Positions 22,210 through 33,223 of a stretch of DNA of 64,000 nt are shown here, piece after piece (the stretch's first letter is position 1; each line of letters begins with the position of its first letter). A program made the position numbers and the translations under genes. The notes under the pieces are model-generated. The model made no database searches. It was not told the DNA's origin and saw only the letters and a program-made list of their open reading frames with translations. Source of the stretch: Physcia stellaris (Eukaryota; Ascomycota; Lecanoromycetes; Caliciales; Physciaceae); contig JABSSW010000025.1 of NCBI GenBank assembly GCA_018902385.1, forward strand, positions 496,001-560,000, read 5' to 3'.

Positions 22210-25149
22210 TGTGGCGTGTGGTGAGAAGTAGTAAGTAGAAAACGTGAACAGTTCTTCGGGGAGTAGGCCGGATGGTGGTAAGAAGTCTTTGGTTACTGAG
22301 GTGTAGGAGTTGAAGAGTTGGTTTGCTGACGGATTTATAAACCCCTCATGTGCTGAGGTACGTTATCGAGGGGCTGAGTCGGGTAAACTGCGCTGCCGCC
22401 GAGCCCTTGCCTGGGCTTTTAGGGTTACAAGGCGCAGCTTTGCCGCCTGCGCCACTTTTATTTAGTCACAAACGCAATTACGTTGTCCTCCTGCTCTCAC
22501 GATCTTCGGCACCTGGCCAGCTTCGGCCATCTCTCAGACTGTCTCCCACCGCGTCCAGGTCGAGACTTTTCCATCTGGTGATTCTTCTTCCAAAGTGGCC
22601 TGGCACGTCCTGAGGCAGAACTGCGTACTTGCACCGTTGGCACACACCTACCCGATACTCGTGCAGACGCTCGATGCGCTGCATCGGGAAAGCTACAAAT
22701 TGAAATTTGTGCTGGAAAGCCAGTCTTGTATCACGTTATCTCGCAAGCAATAGCCGCCGATGATTGATTTAGAAGAGCATGATGGAGGGATGTAAGGTAG
22801 TGGTATATGCATCCACATGAGCTGGAAATAGTCCTCCGTCTTTTGAGTTGAGGCATCCGAGGTTCGAAAGGGATATGGAATGCTCCCAAATCGGTAAAAT
22901 GCTGTCCAATCTAAAAAGCGGTCTTGATAAGGCGGCAAGGTGCCAGTCCCACCTGGCATTAACATCGAATTCAGAGACAGGGTATGAGGTAAGGTGTGTT
23001 TCACCCTAGAGTGTCACATAATCTGCTGAAGTCCTTGATAATTTGCTCTATCAGCATTTCGCAGCTGATTAAGACGCTCTCGTGTGAATGGGCTATCCCA
23101 TGCTCTGGTAGTAAGTGGTGCTATCTCATTTTTTGTGATAGGTATACCGACAGATCTACGGCTACCCAACTTGGGACGATATCAGAAGATGATGTCATCT
23201 TCATGTCGGTTTCATTAGCTTTCTTGCCAAAGACTGGTACGTGTTTTGCCACAATGGGCACGTCAGTGACGATGCATCAAAGGCCAAATAGCACCACACC
23301 AGACCATGGGATAAGAGCGTATCAGTCGTGTTCTTGTGCCATTCTCGATCCAATCGAGCCCTCCTCTATCTCTTATTTCGGCGTAGAAGATACCCGCAGA
23401 TCATAGGCTTCCTTTGAGCCTTAACAGGAGAGTGAAAAAAGGCATAGCTTGGTGATCGCGATGCATAGTGACCGTCTTCATTAGGAAAGCTCACACAATT
23501 CAGGCCTTGTCAAACCAAGCCGCCCAAACGACACTTACCTAGAGGCTCATTGTAATTAATCAGCAGATCACATATGAGAAGCTGGACAAAAAATACTTAG
23601 CCGGGTGCAAAGACAGGACAATTGGCACTGAATCTCTAATCCAGGCAAAGTCCACTTACCCACGACCTAGATCTTCAAGATCCAGATAAGCACCCTGCGA
23701 AGATAGATCGGAATTGTGAGAGCATTAATCGCACGAAGTTTTAGAAGCCTCTGTCTTGTGGAAGGCTTATCTTACACCATATATACCTAATTTATCAACG
23801 CAGCTGACTGACATTTTCGCTCTGTTCTCTAAAACCTTACCTTAAGAGTTAAGACGAAATGTGCTCAAGCCATTGAACGAGCGGTAGTCCCGGAAGGAAC
23901 GAATGCATATGGCACGAAGAGCCAAATTGAATGATCCGCATACACGAGTGCCTCTAACCTATCTGTGGACCGTTGTAAGTGCAATGTCATCGACTTGGGG
24001 GCAGCCGTAGGTTTGCGGTATTGTTGACCAGCAACCCATCAAGTCGACTGGTTCCCCAACTTAATGCAACAAACAGTCCGAGCTGCTCAAAGAGATGCTC
24101 CGATCGAGCTGATAGATATCATCGAATGGCGGTCTTTGGCGCCCCTCGCTAGACTCGCACCTTCTCTTGCCTAGTCTAGCTATCAAGTCACCTACTGTGG
24201 GCAAATTAAGCGTGGTTTCTTTCGAATTTGTACAAAGTCTAACATAGCTTCGCCTTGATTTTCGGCTCGTTTGATAAATTTGCAACTCCTCAAGAATCTG
24301 ACTAGCGACGCTGACTTCCTCAATTCATGCATCAGATGCAAAATCTCGATCTAGCTTTTCAGGTATTTGGTGCTCAAGAGCTGGAAAATGCAGTTGCACA
24401 TGTAGGCTGGGGGAAGCCGCTCGTGTGAAGATACGATCCTAGGATTTTTTACACCATAGGAATCAGATAACGTACACATTTGAATCGACAGAATCAGTGA
24501 CATGATTCCTCGCATCATGTACTCAAAAAGAACGACCAAAACATAATCGATAGCGACAAACCACGTAAATAGAGACTCGGGACGATCTCCAGATTTTACA
24601 GAGTTTCTGCTTGTTATGATGCAAGAGCACAACTTGACCATCATTAAAGTCCGAGCGCGAATGTTTTTGAGCTGAGGAATCCCTGATCTCTTTGTTGCAA
24701 TGAAATTTCCGTATGTCCTCGCATGCTTTGGTCCCCTGGCATCACTCATTGATAACAGCTGGTTATTGACATTCGGGTTTCTGGTCTCAATTTTGATACT
24801 TTGCTGTCATTAATATTGATTGGCTGTCCCTAGCTGCGCCAGATCTAGTCGTAGTCATTGACTACTTTCTACGATAATATTTGATGTTCCTCTGCGGTGT
24901 CTGGTGTCTAGCTAATTTCGTTTCGCGGCTATCCAGATATCCTTCCAATCTGGTCTCGCGAACACGATCGCGGGTCGGTAGAGGACGTCGCGTCTATGCG
25001 ACGTTTAAAGATCATCTAATAATGGAAGCACATGTCTTAGTACGGCAAAGCACATCCCGTCGTGCAGACTACATCCTACAAAGTTCTCTAACATAAAAAA
25101 ATAAAGAACCATAGGGTATTGTTTACACCTAATAACTCTTAGCAACGCG
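22210..25149. other. Gene-poor interval, 2.9 kb
   Basis: Contains one MITE-like copy (23094-23313). No convincing gene was seen; ORFs are short and mutually overlapping. Confidence 0.5.
23094..23313 (+). mobile_element. MITE-like element, copy A
   Basis: About 220 bp bounded by TA. The left end reads TATCCCATGCTCTGGT and the right end is its near-exact inverse (ACCAGACCATGGGATA). Internally, AAGTGGTGCTAT near the left is matched inverted by ATAGCACCAC near the right. It has no coding capacity. The TA at both edges is consistent with a Tc1/mariner-type target duplication. Reference orientation for the family in this window. Confidence 0.8.
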
Positions 25150-26917
25150 ATGCGGAGTATTTCAGTGGTCGAGTATTCATTGCTCGTGCTCGGTCTCATT
25201 GCTCAAAGGATTATCGCCACCGTACCGGCCCGGCCACCGGGGCTTCCGCCAGACCATGAAGGTAATATCAGCTGCATTGGCGACCAGTATGGCCTGAATC
25301 TCCCCATGATCAACGGCTTCGACCCCAATCTACTAACGATGCAACAACTCTGCGCTCTGCCTCAATACGGTGGCCAACCAAATCTGCACATCGGCGGCTG
25401 GTGCGATGCAAGGAGCGATGATCGGATGAAATGGCACTTGAGCTTCGACATCAGCCCAGAATCTAATGCAAATCCAATACTCGCCAACCCTCGGGTAATG
25501 CTCGCTTGCTTTTATCGTTGCTGGTGTAATTATGGAAGACCACGACCTGAACTAGAGCAGCCCCGCGGACACCCAGAGACAGTTCAGAGTCTCGACGCAG
25601 AGACACATAATATCATGATCGACTACGTGTCCGACTTTGATATTAATGTACCGTGGCAAGATCATTTGCGACGGGGAGCACGCACAGAAGTAAACCAAAG
25701 AGACCGGTTGAAGATCGATCTCGCGTTTCCTTCCCTAGACACAGTAGGATATGTGCCGAGACCCAATGTACAAGTCAATAGCACGAGACTCTATTTCCAG
25801 CCCTACCCTTGGACTAGATCAGCGCGGCATCCTACAAGACCCGTTAGGACGTCACAGAGTTGGGGGTTTCCCACAATTGAGGCATTCGATACTGCTATGA
25901 GGTGGAATAATCGGATAGAATGTCCCGGGGAGCTCCCCCGCTTCCCGTATCCTTCTCATTATCGTCACTCCGATTTCGTCAGCCTGCAGGCTCTGTGCGC
26001 TGTGCAGTCTTTCGGAGGCAGAGGGTAAGTAAATTTCTCCATACATGAGGAAGCTTAGCGAGTCCGGCTAATGACATGCTTTCTTCAGGGATGCCAATGC
26101 AGGCGGATATTGTCATCGCGGCATTAACGCCGATGGAGTAATGACGCACACAGTTTGGTTTTCCGACGAGTTTACTCCACGTTACGAGTGGACCTGGGGT
26201 GGTGGGAACTTCGTTGGATCAGCAGCCATTCGATACCATTGCTGGCAACGTTGCGCCTGCGGTGAGAATCCGACAAGAGAAAATTTGACCTCCTCTCTGT
26301 TCGGCACGAGGCTGATGCGACTCGCCAAAGATATTGGGGTTGTACAAAACAAAGATGGTTCGATGAATCTGACCTCGGCTGCAGATGGCACCAATGGAGC
26401 TCAATCAGGGTCAAGTGATATCACTATTCTTCCTGCTCAAAATGTTGCTAGCAATCGCCTAAATCCCGGCGGGCCACCAGCAGGTACTTGTGGTCCTGAT
26501 AAGAGGCAGTTCTGTCCCATGGCGTGGCCTAAAGCTTTCGGGCCCATTCCTCGAACGCCAATAGGCGCAACTCAAATCTATTCATCTCCAGCATCGGCTG
26601 CAGTCCCATCAGATAACTTTACGCAATGTGGACGGTATTGTCAGGGACCGCAAGATTGTGGCTCTAGTGAAGTTGATGATCAGTGTTTCTGCGCGGTACC
26701 CTCGCCGCAAGACGCGAGGAAGCTGGGGATCGATCCCGTGGCTCCTGTGTCAGTATGTTTGGTTCTGGCCGGAGCCGCTATCTCATCGCTGGCTGGGAGA
26801 GATGAGACGAAGTACCTGGATGAAACAGGGGCCGAATATCAATGTCCTTGTAACAGCACATATACAGCTCCAGCTTGCTGTGGTTCCAAAGACGGACTGA
26901 TTGGAGTATTCCGATGA
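25150..26917 (+). CDS. Secreted cysteine-rich protein with an internal duplication
   Basis: Two exons (25150-26024, 26089-26917; intron GTAAGT...TTCAG) encode 567 aa. The N-terminus (SLLVLGLIAQRIIATVPA) is a signal peptide. The protein carries two related modules. Residues about 66-130 contain LCALPQYGG...GGWC and end with CFYRCWCN; residues about 277-352 contain LCAVQSFGG...GGYC and end with YHCWQRCACG. A third Cys cluster (QCGRYCQGPQDC...QCFC) lies near 471-493, and the C-terminus has PCNSTYTAPACCG. It is probably disulphide-rich and extracellular. I do not recognise a named family; effector-like or cell-wall roles are only guesses. The intron falls inside the second module, right after its FGGRG. 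Confidence 0.82.
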
Positions 26918-27636
26918 CAGGAATGAGCTATAATTGCAATTGTATTTGTTCTAAGCTCCATATGATTCATTCCATAGCCTAGTTTCTGGTACGAAATGAA
27001 ACCAAACCTAAGGACCTCTTCAGCACGGCATGAAATCATGGAGTCCTCGGAATAAATGTAAGGAAACTTCTTCTTAGGTAACTCTCAAGTGTACCCAAGC
27101 ATCATATTCTTGTCAAGAGTGGGGACAGTCGAGGGTCCTTGAAAGGAGGCCTTCGACTATTGTCAATGTTGTTCCAGGGCCAGGCGAACGCCGGGATCTA
27201 TCTGGAATGAACCCACACGCAGTTAGCAACGGAGTAGAATCAATAAGTCAAGATAGATCGTAACAAGTCGGCACGATCCACCCAATGGTTCGAACAGCGA
27301 CGTCGGGTTTTATGATCCTACTGCTATGGTTTGCTGTTATGTTATCCCATGGTTTGGTACTTGTAGTGCTAATTTTTGTAATTAGCCCTGGCGGACCCTC
27401 GATTACCCGACTTGGAACGAAATCAGAAAATGATTTCTTTTAATGGTATATTCATATTCTTTCTGTTAAGATCGGATAGACATTTTGTCACAATCGGTAT
27501 GTCAGTGACGAGTAATGAGAGGCAAAATAGCATCACACCAGACCATGGAATATCACCATAGTCTCTTAGTCCTAGCTTCTCGTCTATGATTGTGAGCCAC
27601 AGATATCTTCTCCGCATCTCCGTGTTCCACATCCTC
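26918..27636. other. Interval holding MITE copy B
   Basis: No gene seen; contains copy B of the MITE-like family. Confidence 0.5.
27343..27552 (+). mobile_element. MITE-like element, copy B
   Basis: About 210 bp, same orientation as copy A. It starts TATCCCATGGTTTGGTAC and ends ACCAGACCATGGAATA, and shares the internal ATTACCCGACTTGGAACG and CACACCAGACC blocks. More diverged than A, with T-rich changes. Confidence 0.75.
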
Positions 27637-27981
27637 TTACTCAACCAAGCATTCCTCGACTCTAGCCTCCAATGCACGATCAAGCCCACGATCCGATGTA
27701 GAGTATTTGATATGCCACGTCGGCCACCCATCGGTCCATTCCGATTTATCCCACTCCTTGTCTACTTTCAACCTATCCTCTTTTGTCTTAGCTGGAGGGT
27801 ACCATCCCGCGAGTTCCTTCTCGTAATACTTTTCGAGAAAGTCTTTCCCCGCCTTCTTTGCTGTGTTGATATTCGCGTAGACACCTATAATGCCATCACG
27901 GTGGGTGACATGGAAATGATCACCAGTCACGCTGTAAGTGGCGATAAAGACCGTCGTGCCGAATTTCGCAGCTAGTGCCAT
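27637..27981 (-). CDS. Small protein of unknown function, paralogue 1
   Basis: Minus-strand ORF of 114 aa from the Met at 27981 (MALAAKFGTTVFIATYS). An in-frame extension to 28146 exists but is unlike the paralogue. Core features are FIATYSVTGDHFHVTHRDGI, IGVYANINTAKKAG, a Trp-Tyr-Pro-Pro segment and a Trp/Asp-rich end. It is clearly homologous to the ORF at 32876-33223 (same order: Y-S/H, G-IGVY, ELxxxxPP, Trp-rich, DRGxxxxxxE at the end). No signal peptide. The family is unknown to me. The two copies are in the same orientation, separated by MITEs and the LTR element. Confidence 0.65.
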   Translation of the reverse strand: MALAAKFGTTVFIATYSVTGDHFHVTHRDGIIGVYANINTAKKAGKDFLEKYYEKELAGWYPPAKTKEDRLKVDKEWDKSEWTDGWPTWHIKYSTSDRGLDRALEARVEECLVE

Positions 27982-28519
27982 TTTCTTGCTGACTTGAGAT
28001 GTCGACGTGATGGGATTCTTGTCAGTTGTGAGAGGGGGATGGAGGTGAAGCTGATCTATTAGCAGGGTAGCTCTGGCTGAGTAGAAAAGAATAGGTACCC
28101 TCTGCTTCTTATCTTTCTTTATAGGGTTATCAGGGCACAGTAGCAATCTTCCTTCATCTTGCTCATCTCATTTGCTACATTATCATAAGCCGGATTGCCT
28201 GTTTGCCAAAAATGGCTGATTGCTTTGAGGAGACTAGATCTTATTGGATATACAATATCTTGACCTCTTGGTCCGAAGGAACCAATCAAAGACAAAGTAC
28301 TGATAGAATGTACCTGATTCTCTCAATATCGAAAGCAGCCGCTGATTAGAGACTGCTTAGCATTGTTGGATGAACATCTTGATGGGGACAGAGTATCAAG
28401 CACCATGGAATTTTTGAATATCTGTACCTCAAGCTGAGTTTCGTCTGTCTGCGTAGTCGGTAAATAATGCTAAAACCTTGTCGGGTAGTTTTCAGATAGT
28501 CTACTAGGTATAATTGCTT

Positions 28520-28698
28520 TATCCCATGGCCTGGTACTAAGTGGTGCTGTTTTTTTGGTGAGCTTATAATATTTCCCGACAGACCTGCGATTACCCGACT
28601 TGGGACGGATTCTGAAGATGATATCTTCTTCAATCACTTTGTCCCAAGGATGAATACTCGTTTGATGCATTGAGCATGTTGAGACTGATGCATGAGAG
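28520..28698 (+). mobile_element. MITE-like element, copy C, left part (split by the LTR element)
   Basis: Starts TATCCCATGGCCTGGTACTA and AAGTGGTGCTG, contains ATTACCCGACTTGGGACGG and GAAGATGATATCTTC like copy A, and then stops abruptly at GAGAG (28694-28698), where the LTR element begins. The missing right end reappears at 32318-32349. Confidence 0.75.
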
Positions 28699-28920
28699 TG
28701 TTGCAGAAAAGTAACAAGAAACTGATAATTGACTCATAAGCGAGTTGCACGTGACTAGCCTTAAATGCTTAACATTCGACTTTCTACAAAATCGTCTGTA
28801 GCATTTTTTTAGATAGTCATAATTAAAGTCATTTTACATTTGCTTCATTGATTCTGACAATTGATTTCATTGAATTTCGATTTCGTACGATTTACATTTG
28901 TGTTAATTATTCTTTTTACT
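28699..28920 (+). repeat. Left LTR (222 bp)
   Basis: Direct repeat of 32091-32312. The best-conserved stretch includes TAGATAGTCATAATTAAAGT and TTCATTGATTCTGACAATTG, present in both copies. Confidence 0.85.
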
Positions 28921-29505
28921 GATGCTCATTCTCGAAAAACGACTGACAGTAAAATCGTCGTTGATCGTTCACTGTTTACATTTTTGAAAACAACAGAATC
29001 GAATTTCTTATTACACGACAACAATTTTATCGATTGTTTATTTTTTCGAACGACGAAATTTTTTATACTATTACTATTGAACGGCGAAATTTCAATTTCA
29101 TACGATTTATAATTGACGAATAATTTTAATCAGCACGTTGTATTTTTTGCTTTCGATTTCGAACATACGCGATTTTGTTAATTTCGCAATATCATTCGCA
29201 ACAGCATTTTTGTTTTTTCAAAAGCAAAACATCAAACATATTTCTATATCGATTGCTTGAATTCTCATTACGAATAGTGAGAAAGAGCGATTACGAAGAA
29301 TTGCTATTATTGAATTGACTAGATTTCTGAAGCGACTCAATCAGTCAGAGCGCATTTCTACAAGCGATTTCGATATTCGTGCGAGCGCTTCTATCATTTT
29401 CGAATCACGTCAATACTCGGTGCTTGACCTGGGTACATTGTTCATGGTACAATTTTAGCGGGCAGAGCGTGTATTTTCGTCAGGAATTCAGTCGGCCTGT
29501 TTCAG

Positions 29506-29605
29506 TCAGCAATGATTTCGACATTCTGCTTCAAATCTCGACTTCAATAATTGCTTCAGAACTCGACTTCGATAGTTGCTTCAGAACTCGAATTCGATAG
29601 TCTGC
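29506..29605 (+). repeat. Short tandem repeat of about 25 bp inside the LTR element
   Basis: Three to four imperfect copies of a unit like TTCGATAGTTGCTTCAGAACTCGA occur in a row, upstream of the gag-like frame. Confidence 0.6.
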
Positions 29606-29813
29606 TCACTCATTTGGCTGAAGTCGTTTCGTTTCGACATTAATTCGAATTCACGTCATGATCTATTTCGAAAATTTTACTCGTTGAGACAGAAATTTTC
29701 TGAATGCATGTTGTCATGTGTTATCTTCGAATATGTCGTGTAGCGAGTGGATGTTGAAAATTATTCGTCACTATGATGCCCGAGCATTCGAATGAGCCGT
29801 CAACAACGTCAGA

Positions 29814-30305
29814 ATGAGTCGTCTTCGACATGTTGCAAAATCTGAATATGCTACCTCTGAACATGAAGTTCAATTGATTGATCTCATCACGAGATTTGAT
29901 TCAAGACAAGAAATCAATGCGTACTTCAATAAATTACATCAGAAACGAGACGAATTCATTGAACAATATCATGCTCGTGTCATTCACTTTTTTGTTTCAA
30001 TTGATGACGTGAATCGACAATCTGATACTATTTTGAGCGAATTGAACGAGAAATATCATTTTCAAAAAATGATTGAAATCTTTTTTGTGAATTTGAAAAA
30101 CAAGCAATTTAGCGAGCAATTGCTGTCAATATATCATGACGAAAACTCACACACCTTCAATTTGACAAAACTTTGTGTAATTGCATCAGTTAAATACGCA
30201 TTCATACAACACGAACGAAGATTTCAAAAGAAAAAAATCGAAAACGACATTTGTTGCAACAACAATTTCAGAAATTCGTTGATCGTGATAGCGTTCAAAT
30301 TCTGA
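29814..30305 (+). pseudogene. Gag-like open frame of the LTR element
   Basis: A 163-codon frame contains KLHQKRDEFIEQYHARV and a helical capsid-like region, reminiscent of fungal retrotransposon gag (Q-x-x-x-E-x-x-x-x-Y-x-x-R-x pattern). A short stretch in a nearby frame (30343 onward, YNCEYHEYFVFAK) looks like a CCHC zinc knuckle that has lost G, H, R and C residues through changes of the kind RIP makes (inference). No polymerase follows. It is unlikely to be functional. Confidence 0.5.
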
Positions 30306-32090
30306 AATTTTACGAATTTCAAACTGTTTTTAAAAGTCTGTCATGCAATTTGATGAAAATTTGTACAATTGCGAATATCACGAATATTTTGTTTTTGCGA
30401 AATTTATTGTTTCAAAATTTACGAGTTTGCAAAATTCATCATTCGAAATCGATATTGTTGACGAATTTTCGTCTGTTTTGATGCAAATACGATTTGAAAT
30501 ATCGAAAATCAATGCAATTGTCGTGAATTTTAATGATATCGAAACAATCGATGAAATTTTTGTTTTTGAATTTGACAAATGAATTGTCGTCGTTGCAAAA
30601 AAAAAATTTTTGATTATATTAATACATTTGACGAAACAGCGAAAAATTCGTTTGCATTCGCATTCGATATCGAAATTTCGAATAATTCATTTGATTGAAA
30701 TCGTTGTTACATTGTTGATATGAAAATTCTAAATCAAAAATTTTTGCTTTGATTGTCACGTATGACGCATTTTCGAAAAGTTCGTTCGTATTATTTTTCG
30801 AGAATTCGAAAATCTCGATCGCAATGAATATGTCGTCTCTCAAGCATTTCATGAACATGAATGATTTTGTTATTGAGACTTTTGATTCTGATATTACGAT
30901 GAATGCATCTTCGAAAAATTCGTCGATACAACATATCGAGAATTCGAAAACATTGAAAAAGAATTCGATCTATATTTTTTACGAACTTTCTGCACTTTCG
31001 ACATTTGATTTCAGCATTGATATCGATTTCGAAATCTATACTATGAATATCGAAACAGTTATACAATTTTTTGTTGCATCGTTTAGATCGTTTCGTGATT
31101 TCGCATTGCGTCAAAACTCATTTGATTGAAATCGTTGCTGTATTAATTTTATTGATTTTAGCACATTTTCGATTTCTATCTGTATTTCTGTTTCGATTGT
31201 CGTTTTCATCATTTCGAATGTCACTGTTATTTCGAATGTCACTTTTGAAATTACAACTATCGACTTTTATGAAAGAAAGCAATTTTTGTCATTCTGTTTC
31301 GTTGATATTTTTGTTTCGATTTTTGTTGATGTCATTTTCATTGACGAAAATACGAATTTCTATGAGAAAAAGCAATTTTTTTGCTTCATCAATGTCGTTT
31401 GTATTTTTGTTGTGATTGTGAATATCTGATGCGTTCATTCTGATCGTTGATTTGATCAATATTACGAAAAATTCTATTCGAATGTCACTTTTGAATCTTG
31501 TTGTGAATCTGATTTCGAAATCGAAACATAAGAAACTATCGAAGATGAAAATAAAGATCATATAGAAATCGAAATATATCGAATCAAGAAGTATAATCGT
31601 TGCTGAGATATTTGCACGATACGCATACAAAAATGTCCTGTTCTCTGACATTCAACAACGACTAGAATCTTGAGATAATTGCAGAATGTGCATGCAGAAT
31701 GATCACTTTCTCGAGCACGTCAACAACCGTCAATACATCTGAAATATCTGCAGTTTTCGCATACAAAGTGACCTCGTTCTTCGACGACTTGAAAGATCTA
31801 GAAATGTGCAAATTCGAGATCTTCGAATCAGCATACGATTTCGACATTTCGAATCTGCAAAACAGTCATTTGAATGTCATGCAATTGCGATGAGAATAAA
31901 ATTCTACTTCTATGAATTCTCGACATTCTTCGATATCTGTTTCACGAATCTTCTTTGTTTGACGTACAACGTGATCTATTCGGCCTGATTTTCGATGTCA
32001 GTATTGTCATGTGTTAGAGAATATATGTTGCCTGATTGAAAATGATTAAGAAAATGACGTTGAAAACAGCGTTTTGTTATGAGAAAAAAT

Positions 32091-32312
32091 TGTTGAAAAA
32101 AAAAAACAAGAAATTGATAATTGATTAATAAGCGAATTGCACGTGATTAATTTTATATGTTTGATATTCGATTTTTTACATAATCATCTGTAACATTTTT
32201 CTAGATAGTCATAATTAAAGTCATTTTACATTTGTTTCATTGATTCTGACAATTGATTTCATTGAGTTTCGATTTCGTACGATTTACATCTGTGCTAATT
32301 ATTTTCTTTTTT
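32091..32312 (+). repeat. Right LTR (222 bp)
   Basis: Aligned over its whole length with 28699-28920 without length change. It is more AT-rich than the left copy. It ends immediately before the GAGAG target duplication. Confidence 0.85.
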
Positions 32313-32317
32313 GAGAG

Positions 32318-32349
32318 ACAAATTTAGCATCACATCAGAGCATGTGATA
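32318..32349 (+). mobile_element. MITE-like element, copy C, right end
   Basis: Reads like the last 30 bp of copies A and B (ATAGCAYCACACCAGACCATG-like, here AGCATCACATCAGAGCATG), ending in TA. Together with 28520-28698 it forms one MITE interrupted by the LTR element. Confidence 0.7.
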
Positions 32350-32426
32350 TTTGATTAGATTTCTCATGATAGAAATGTTAAATTTCTTTACTCAGGTAAG
32401 ACTTTGTCTTCATCAGCATTAAAAGC

Positions 32427-32659
32427 TATGCCATGGGCAGGTGTGGTGCTATCTTGCCTCCCATGCGCCGCCACCGATACACCCAATTTGATAACACGCT
32501 TACCCGTGTTTGGCACAAAGCATATGAAGACGGCATGAAGACGATATGAAAATGAACTGAAGACAATGTCATCTTCTGATTCCGCCCCAAGCCGAGTAGA
32601 TTGTAGATCTGTCGGTGTATCCTAACAATTAGCACCACTTGTTATCAGACCATGGGATA
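32427..32659 (-). mobile_element. MITE-like element, copy D
   Basis: About 233 bp, inverted relative to copy A. Ends are TATGCCATGGGCAGGTGTGG and ATCAGACCATGGGATA. The interior has CACCGATACACCCAA, TTTGGCACAAAGCATATGAA and the GCACCACTT block, shared with copies E and F. Confidence 0.8.
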
Positions 32660-32875
32660 TGTGGGTTCGAAATTGGTCGCTCAGATATTACAGATTGATT
32701 GCCATCAAAGTTCTACTATTTTGGGCACCCAATTGAACATTAAACCAAAGATAGATAATCAAAATACTGATCCTACACCACCATAACCTCACTCCGAAAT
32801 ACAAGAAAATGCGAAGGTCAATATCTCTACCCCCCGCTTCCTCCCACGATCTGTACATCATACCCCTCCCCACAC

Positions 32876-33223
32876 TCATTGCACAACCCATTCCTTAACA
32901 GTAGTATTCATGCCACGATCATCACCATCATAGTCATACCACCACACATCCCCCGCCCATCCCTCTGTTGTCGCCCACGATTCTTTCATATCTCTCACAG
33001 CCTCGGGGCTTCTCAGCGGAGGCCAAAAAGCATCAAGCTCTTTCTGAAGATAGTCGACGAGATAGTTTTGCGCAACGGTCTTGGCAGCTTCTCTGGAGCT
33101 GTAAACACCAATGAGTCCGTCCATTTTCGCAATGTGTAGTCGGTTTTGGAAATGGGCGGCGTCACCGTAGGCGTGGTAGCTGAGGATGTAGACTTTTGCT
33201 CCGGGCGTGACGGGCTGGGCCAT
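32876..33223 (-). CDS. Small protein of unknown function, paralogue 2
   Basis: Minus-strand ORF, 115 aa from the Met at 33223 (MAQPVTPGAKVYILSYHAYG). An in-frame ATG at 33322 would add 33 residues rich in Ser/Thr and His, probably 5' UTR. It is homologous to the ORF at 27637-27981: shared elements are the GLIGVYSSREAAK / GIIGVYANINTAK block, KELDAFWPP / KELAGWYPP, a Trp-rich region and a DDRGMNTTVKEWV / SDRGLDRALEARV end. Two diverged same-strand copies suggest an old tandem duplication later split by repeats. The function is unknown. Confidence 0.65.
   Translation of the reverse strand: MAQPVTPGAKVYILSYHAYGDAAHFQNRLHIAKMDGLIGVYSSREAAKTVAQNYLVDYLQKELDAFWPPLRSPEAVRDMKESWATTEGWAGDVWWYDYDGDDRGMNTTVKEWVVQ

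Larger units (their letters stand above)
28699..32312 (+). mobile_element. LTR retrotransposon-like element, AT-rich and degenerate
   Basis: Two direct repeats of 222 bp (28699-28920 and 32091-32312), both starting TGTTG, flank 3.17 kb of very AT-rich DNA. A 5-bp direct repeat GAGAG sits immediately outside each end (28694-28698 and 32313-32317), as expected for a target-site duplication. A purine-rich tract (GAGAAAAAA) just precedes the right LTR. The interior has one gag-like reading frame (29814-30305) but no recognisable reverse transcriptase, integrase or protease. It is either a non-autonomous element (LARD/TRIM-like) or a full element decayed beyond recognition. Differences between the LTRs are largely C/T and G/A, which fits RIP-type mutation. 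Confidence 0.8.

Noticed and set aside
22350-22684. Short ORFs upstream of the glycine-zipper gene
   Set aside because: Overlapping frames on both strands, low-complexity, no supporting motif.
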